DNA of 64,000 nucleotides from Lacipirellula parvula. Lineage in GTDB: Bacteria > Planctomycetota > Planctomycetia > Pirellulales > Lacipirellulaceae. How positions within the stretch are numbered: the stretch's first letter is position 1; every line of letters begins with the position of its first letter. Both the position numbers and the translations under genes were made by a program. Under the pieces are notes generated by a model. The model made no database searches and was not told the DNA's origin. It worked only from the letters and a program-made list of their open reading frames with translations. The stretch covers positions 1,364,001 through 1,428,000 of the forward strand of contig NZ_AP021861.1 of the NCBI RefSeq assembly GCF_009177095.1, given 5' to 3'. Positions 60,141 through 64,000 of the stretch are shown here, piece by piece.

Positions 60141-60500
60141 ATGAAAGTGCTTGTTGCCGACGACTCGGGCGTCATGCGTAAGATTATCATCCGCGCTCTC
60201 AACGCTTGCGGCGTGACGGAAATCGTCGAAGCCGGCGACGGGGCCGAGGCGATCGCCAAGTTTGCCGAAACGAGCGTCGATCTGGTCATGACCGACTGGA
60301 ACATGCCGAACAAGACCGGCCTCGATGTCGTGAAGGAAATTCGCGCTACCGGTTCGACCGTGCCGATTTTCATGATCACCACCGAAGCCGAAATGAGCCG
60401 CGTCAAGGAAGCGATCGCCGCCGGCGTCAACGACTACCTGGCGAAGCCGTTCGAAAACGACTTGCTGCGTCAGAAGATCGACAAGTTCGTTTGCGTCTAA
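60141..60500 (+). CDS. cheY: CheY response regulator
   Basis: This 119-residue receiver begins MKVLVADDSGVMRKI, has the phosphoacceptor Asp52 (VMTDWNMPNKTG), Thr in FMITTE and Lys in LAKPFEND. It differs from the 55394 receiver in length and surface, so it is probably the motor- or output-directed CheY. Confidence 0.93.
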   Translation: MKVLVADDSGVMRKIIIRALNACGVTEIVEAGDGAEAIAKFAETSVDLVMTDWNMPNKTGLDVVKEIRATGSTVPIFMITTEAEMSRVKEAIAAGVNDYLAKPFENDLLRQKIDKFVCV

Positions 60501-60610
60501 GCTCTGCATCGCATCGATTGCCGATGCGCCGCCAGCATTGTTCAACCTCGAGAAACTTATTTCCCACTGCCGACTGTTCGTCGTCTGCGGCTGCTTAAGA
60601 GGATAGACCG

Positions 60611-61111
60611 TTGAAAGCCGAGTATATCAACCCGTTCGTCTCCGCGGCGGCAGAAGTCTTTAGCACGATGCTTCAATGCGAACTGACGCGCGGCAAGCTG
60701 ACCATCGGCAACGGCGCTCAGCCGACGATGGATATTAGCGGCATCATCGGTTTGTCGGGTCGCGCTACAGGCACGGTGGTGTTGAGCCTCGACCGCGCCG
60801 TCGCGCTTTCGGCGACGGAGATCTTGCTCAGCCAGAAGTGCACGACGATCGACGGCGACGTCATTGACGCCGTTGGCGAGTTGACCAACATGGTGGCTGG
60901 CCGCGCGAAAGCTGGGCTGGAACACCTGGCCATGTCGCTTGCCTTGCCGACCGTGATCACTGGCAAGAATCACGTCATCAGCTTCGGTTCGGCGACCCAA
61001 ACGCTGGCGATCCCCTTCACGTGCGAGTGGGGCGGGCTGGTCTTGGAAGTTGGGCTCGTGGAAGAAGCAGAGGTCGCTCCCGCGGAACTCGCTGCCGCAT
61101 CGATGGCGTAA
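60611..61111 (+). CDS. cheX: CheX-type CheY phosphatase
   Basis: This 166-residue protein starts at TTG 60611 with AGAGGA 7 bases before. It follows the CheC/CheX fold: GIIGLSGRATGTVVLSLDRA, then the E-x2-N motif in VGELTNMVAGRAK, which removes phosphate from CheY. The C-terminal strand ends EWGGLVLEVGLVEE. With a CheD present, CheX/CheD complex formation is possible. Confidence 0.9.
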   Translation: MKAEYINPFVSAAAEVFSTMLQCELTRGKLTIGNGAQPTMDISGIIGLSGRATGTVVLSLDRAVALSATEILLSQKCTTIDGDVIDAVGELTNMVAGRAKAGLEHLAMSLALPTVITGKNHVISFGSATQTLAIPFTCEWGGLVLEVGLVEEAEVAPAELAAASMA

Positions 61112-61233
61112 TTGCGACGCGAATCTTTGCGTTGCATCTCGATCTTCTGACGGGCTGCAGGCCCGATGCAGAGTCGTTAAGCTAGGGGGACGCTCTTTCC
61201 TCGCTTTTCGCTCTCGTCAGGAGTCGGCTCCTC

Positions 61234-62256
61234 ATGTGTGTCTTGCGCTCTATCGCGGCTCAGTGCTTGAGGTATTGTGCGCTCAGTTCAATTTTCTTGA
61301 TAACACTGAGAGCAGAACATGCCCGCGCCGCCGAGGCGCCTGCTGCTGATAAGACGCAGCCAGTCGTCGCATCGCTCTCGGCCGACCGTGCGACGATCAC
61401 CGTCGCGGGCGAACCGTTCGCCGTCTATCAATTTCATAGCGGTCATCAGCCGGTCGTCTGGCCGATTGTTGGTCCCGCCGGTGAGGCGATGACGCGGCAG
61501 TATCCGTTCGACGCGAAGTTGCCGACGGAGCAGGACGACCACCCGCATCATCGCTCGCTTTGGTTCAACCATGGATCGGTGAACGGGCTCGATTTCTGGA
61601 TGGAGCCCGAAGCCGGCGACAAGGGGCCGCAAATTGTTCAGCGCACGATTGTGGTTCAGGACGATGCAGCCGACGATGCGAGCGCCTGCCTAGTCACGAC
61701 CAACGACTGGATGAACTCCGGCAAGAAGGTATGCGAGGACCTACGCCGGATTTGCTTCAGCACGGATGCAGAGGGACGCTGGATCGATTTCACCGTTACC
61801 GTGAAGGCGAGCGACGGCGAGCTGCTGTTCGGCGATACGAAAGAAGGCTCGTTCGGCATTCGCGTTCCCGGCGAGTTCGACGTCGACGCCAAACGAGGCG
61901 GCCAGATTCGCAACTCGCACGGGCAAGTCGACGGCGATGCGTGGGGCCGCTCGGCCGAGTGGGTTGACTATCACGGGACGATCGACGGCAAGCCCGCCGG
62001 CATCGTCGTGTTTGACATGCCCGATAGCTTCCGCCATCCGACCCGCTGGCATGTGCGAACCTACGGCCTGTTCGCGGCGAATCCGTTCGGCAACAGCGAC
62101 TTCCCCGCGGGCGACTCACCGCAGGGCGAGGTGCGACTCGCCCCGGGAGATGAGCTGACGCTTCACTACCGCGTGCTTTTCTACAGCGGCAAGCGAACAG
62201 CCGAGCAGATCGGCGCAATCTACCGCGAGATTACCGCCAAGCCAACGGCCCCTTAA
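61234..62256 (+). CDS. Exported DUF6807 (PmoA-like) protein
   Basis: At 340 residues it has a signal-like start and a beta-rich DUF6807 domain: DDHPHHRSLWFNHGSVNG, FGIRVPGEFDV and TRWHVRTYGLFAANPFGNSD. The His-rich motif may bind a metal. DUF6807 proteins are abundant in planctomycetes and are usually linked to polysaccharide use or oxidoreductases; the precise role is unknown. The start is unsure, since a shorter one would also leave a signal peptide. Confidence 0.8.
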   Translation: MCVLRSIAAQCLRYCALSSIFLITLRAEHARAAEAPAADKTQPVVASLSADRATITVAGEPFAVYQFHSGHQPVVWPIVGPAGEAMTRQYPFDAKLPTEQDDHPHHRSLWFNHGSVNGLDFWMEPEAGDKGPQIVQRTIVVQDDAADDASACLVTTNDWMNSGKKVCEDLRRICFSTDAEGRWIDFTVTVKASDGELLFGDTKEGSFGIRVPGEFDVDAKRGGQIRNSHGQVDGDAWGRSAEWVDYHGTIDGKPAGIVVFDMPDSFRHPTRWHVRTYGLFAANPFGNSDFPAGDSPQGEVRLAPGDELTLHYRVLFYSGKRTAEQIGAIYREITAKPTAP

Positions 62257-63356
62257 CTGCACATGCGGTCGAGTTCCCTCAGGTACTCAATCGCCTCTTC
62301 CAACTCGGAAGCAATGACGCCCGGCTTCCTGCCGCCGCGATCGCACTTGCCCAGCAGGATCAAATCGTCGTAGTGCTCGCTCTCTCGCAGACGCTTGTGG
62401 GCCCGATGGCCAATCGTCTGATCGGCAATGCCGTGCGCGAGCATGTGATGCTCGATCAGCCATCGCGTCCGTTCCGGGATGAAATCTTCGAGCGCTTCGA
62501 GTCCCGCTGCCACGTGGTCGTGCGGGTCGATCGCCTTACCAATGTCGTGTAGCAGCGCCGCCAGCAGAAACTCCTCATCGTAGGGCAATTCGTTGCGGGC
62601 ACGATCGAAGACCTGCAGGCTATGGTAGAGGGCATCGCCTTCTGGATGATACTTGAGATTCTGCTTGACGTTTTCGAGCGGCAAGAGCAACGCCTGATAA
62701 ACCTGAAAGCGATCAACCTGTTCGCGAGCCGCGTCGAGCGCTTCGTCGAGGTCGACGTCGGGATACTCCGCCGCCAGGAACTCGCGCAGTTCCGCGATGC
62801 TCGCCTTCTCGATCGGCTTGCCGGTGATCGAGCTCTTGAACACAAAGTGAGCTTCCTTCGTCGAGTAGATCGTCAGTTCGAACGTAAACTCCGCGTCGAC
62901 GTGAATGTGCGTGTAGGTGCGCGACTCATCATGCTTGCGGACGAGCTTGCGCTCGACCTCGTAGGGGAGGCCATGCTGTTCGAGGATATGCCCCACGCCC
63001 TCGACTGAATCGGCGAACAGATGAATATCAACGTCCGACCCTTGGCGCACGTGCCCTGTAAGGACGCTGCCGATTAGCCGCGGCCGGAATCGTTCGAGCC
63101 GCTCCATCATCGCGAGCGCCGAGAGTCGCATGTCACGCAGCCGATCGGTGCGCGACGCCCCTTCATGAACCCGGGCGAGCATTTGCACCTGGTCACGGAT
63201 CTCGGCGTTCGACGGCAAGTCGGCCGGCTTCGTCCAGCCGTGGCCGAGTCGCTCTGCCGCTTTGCGTTTGGCACGAAAGTACTCAGATTCTTGCCGCTCG
63301 TACATGAGGCGCGCGGCTTCCCAAGCGATCTGCTGTCGCAGCTTGGAGTTTGGCAT
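62253..63356 (-). CDS. Nucleotidyltransferase plus HD-domain protein
   Basis: I start at 63356 (367 residues), since residues before it are low-complexity. The N-terminal half has the nucleotidyltransferase signature SVLTGHVRQGSDVDIHLFAD, and the C-terminal half an HD phosphohydrolase domain (LLAALLHDIGKAIDPHDHV). The combination resembles tRNA-processing or (p)ppGpp-like enzymes, but the polymerase fold differs from CCA enzymes. It overlaps the 61234 gene by 4 bases, convergent. Confidence 0.8.
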   Translation of the reverse strand: MPNSKLRQQIAWEAARLMYERQESEYFRAKRKAAERLGHGWTKPADLPSNAEIRDQVQMLARVHEGASRTDRLRDMRLSALAMMERLERFRPRLIGSVLTGHVRQGSDVDIHLFADSVEGVGHILEQHGLPYEVERKLVRKHDESRTYTHIHVDAEFTFELTIYSTKEAHFVFKSSITGKPIEKASIAELREFLAAEYPDVDLDEALDAAREQVDRFQVYQALLLPLENVKQNLKYHPEGDALYHSLQVFDRARNELPYDEEFLLAALLHDIGKAIDPHDHVAAGLEALEDFIPERTRWLIEHHMLAHGIADQTIGHRAHKRLRESEHYDDLILLGKCDRGGRKPGVIASELEEAIEYLRELDRMCS

Positions 63357-63575
63357 GAGAGGTGCGCCGAATAGCCCGATGGATTGGCGCGGCGGGCGGG
63401 AACGAGGGAATGGAGACGGACGGAGAAGCATCCGTCTGACCTCGCTATTGTAGGCAGTCATTGGCTCAAGGGCCAATCCCGCTGTGAGATGCTACTCGGC
63501 GGGGCGCAGGTTCGTTAGAATCAGCCTTCGCGGATAGCCTTTTCTCCAAGATCCAGCAGGTATGCGGAGCTTCTG

Positions 63576-64000
63576 ATGTTGCAACGTCGATTTTTTTCTT
63601 CGGCAGTTCTCGCCTTAACGTGCGTCGTGATTGGAGTTGCAAACCACGCGATCGCCGCCGATGCCGAGAAACTAAAAGTGCTGATCATCGACGGCCAAAA
63701 CAATCACGAATGGCAGAAGACGACGCCGCTGCTCGATCAGATGCTGCAGAAGTCGGGCCGCTTCGTCGCCGATGTGACCACGGCGCCTAAGTCAGGCGAG
63801 GACATGAGGTCGTTCCACCCGAAATTCGCCGACTACGACGTCGTGGTGAGCAATTACAACGGCGACCGTTGGCCCAAGGAAACCGAAGCCGATTTCGTCG
63901 AGTACCTGAGGAACGGCGGCGGCTTCGTCAGCGTCCATGCCGCCGACAACGCATTCGCCACTTGGCCCGAGTACAACGAGGCGATCGGCCTCGGCGGCTG
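63576..64000 (+). CDS. ThuA-type protein, cut by window end
   Basis: From ATG 63576 (GGAG 6-7 bases upstream) a signal peptide is followed by the ThuA fold start (LKVLIIDGQNNHEWQKTTPL, YDVVVSNYNGDRWP, GGGFVSVHAADNAF). ThuA domains are like class I glutamine amidotransferases and are often tied to sugar metabolism in planctomycetes. The last 140 bases of the window lie inside this domain. Confidence 0.85.
   Translation, partial: MLQRRFFSSAVLALTCVVIGVANHAIAADAEKLKVLIIDGQNNHEWQKTTPLLDQMLQKSGRFVADVTTAPKSGEDMRSFHPKFADYDVVVSNYNGDRWPKETEADFVEYLRNGGGFVSVHAADNAFATWPEYNEAIGLGG

Noticed and set aside
1-64000. CRISPR arrays or IS elements with terminal repeats
   Set aside because: No regularly spaced direct repeats and no transposase gene were seen; only integrase-type mobility is supported.

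Overview
The window looks like chromosomal DNA of a planctomycete, most likely of the Pirellulales. The evidence is: several secreted proteins that end in a dockerin-like calcium repeat plus a PEP-CTERM anchor, DUF6807 and ThuA proteins, an FG-GAP/UnbV protein, planctomycete-type tyrosine recombinases (GGLRCPSE box), many short orphan genes, and few strong Shine-Dalgarno sites. GC is moderately high throughout, with a lower-GC patch near 6.1-9.3 kb.

Layout. (1) 1-9.47 kb is the right part of an integrated phage-like element: a run of overlapping small structural genes, an HTH protein, a reverse-strand two-gene cassette, a TP901-type tape measure protein, then three cargo genes (two secreted, one membrane). 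It ends at a tRNA-Lys(CTT) 3' fragment (9433-9474). (2) A second element starts at that fragment with an integrase whose 3' end overlaps it, plus an XRE-type regulator. (3) About 11-31.6 kb is an accessory island of short genes: three copies of a four-CxxC zinc-ribbon miniprotein, two CPxC/HH companion proteins, two Rrf2-type genes (one lacking its winged helix), a divergent paralogue pair, and a stress-flavoured set (DUF4142, DUF2171, FAD-Rieske oxidoreductase, SDR, lipoprotein, cyclopropane synthase). At least five intergenic regions here carry sigma-54 -24/-12 signatures, one of them a perfect consensus. I regard this possible sigma-54-driven island as the most interesting signal in the window. 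(4) 31.9-44.1 kb is core metabolism and signalling: nitronate monooxygenase, tautomerase, SDR, Ohr, a GH63-type hydrolase, then a CheR/CheB/hybrid-kinase operon. (5) 44.5-54.8 kb encodes secreted and envelope proteins: M41-like protease, alpha/beta hydrolase, matrixin, GH25 muramidase, FG-GAP protein, OprB porin, LuxR-type regulator. (6) 55.4-61.1 kb is a chemotaxis-type operon (response regulator, CheA, CheR, CheD, CheB, CheY, CheX) without a separate CheW or receptor. (7) 61.2-64 kb holds DUF6807, a nucleotidyltransferase/HD protein and the start of a ThuA protein.

How the parts work together. The two Che blocks give the cell two separate methylation-type signalling modules: a hybrid-kinase one with bare CheR/CheB, and a classical CheA one. 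The dockerin/PEP-CTERM proteins form a secreted set likely sorted through an exosortase encoded elsewhere. The island between them combines mobile-element machinery with small stress genes that may share sigma-54 control. Functions are from motif recognition only; no database search was possible.
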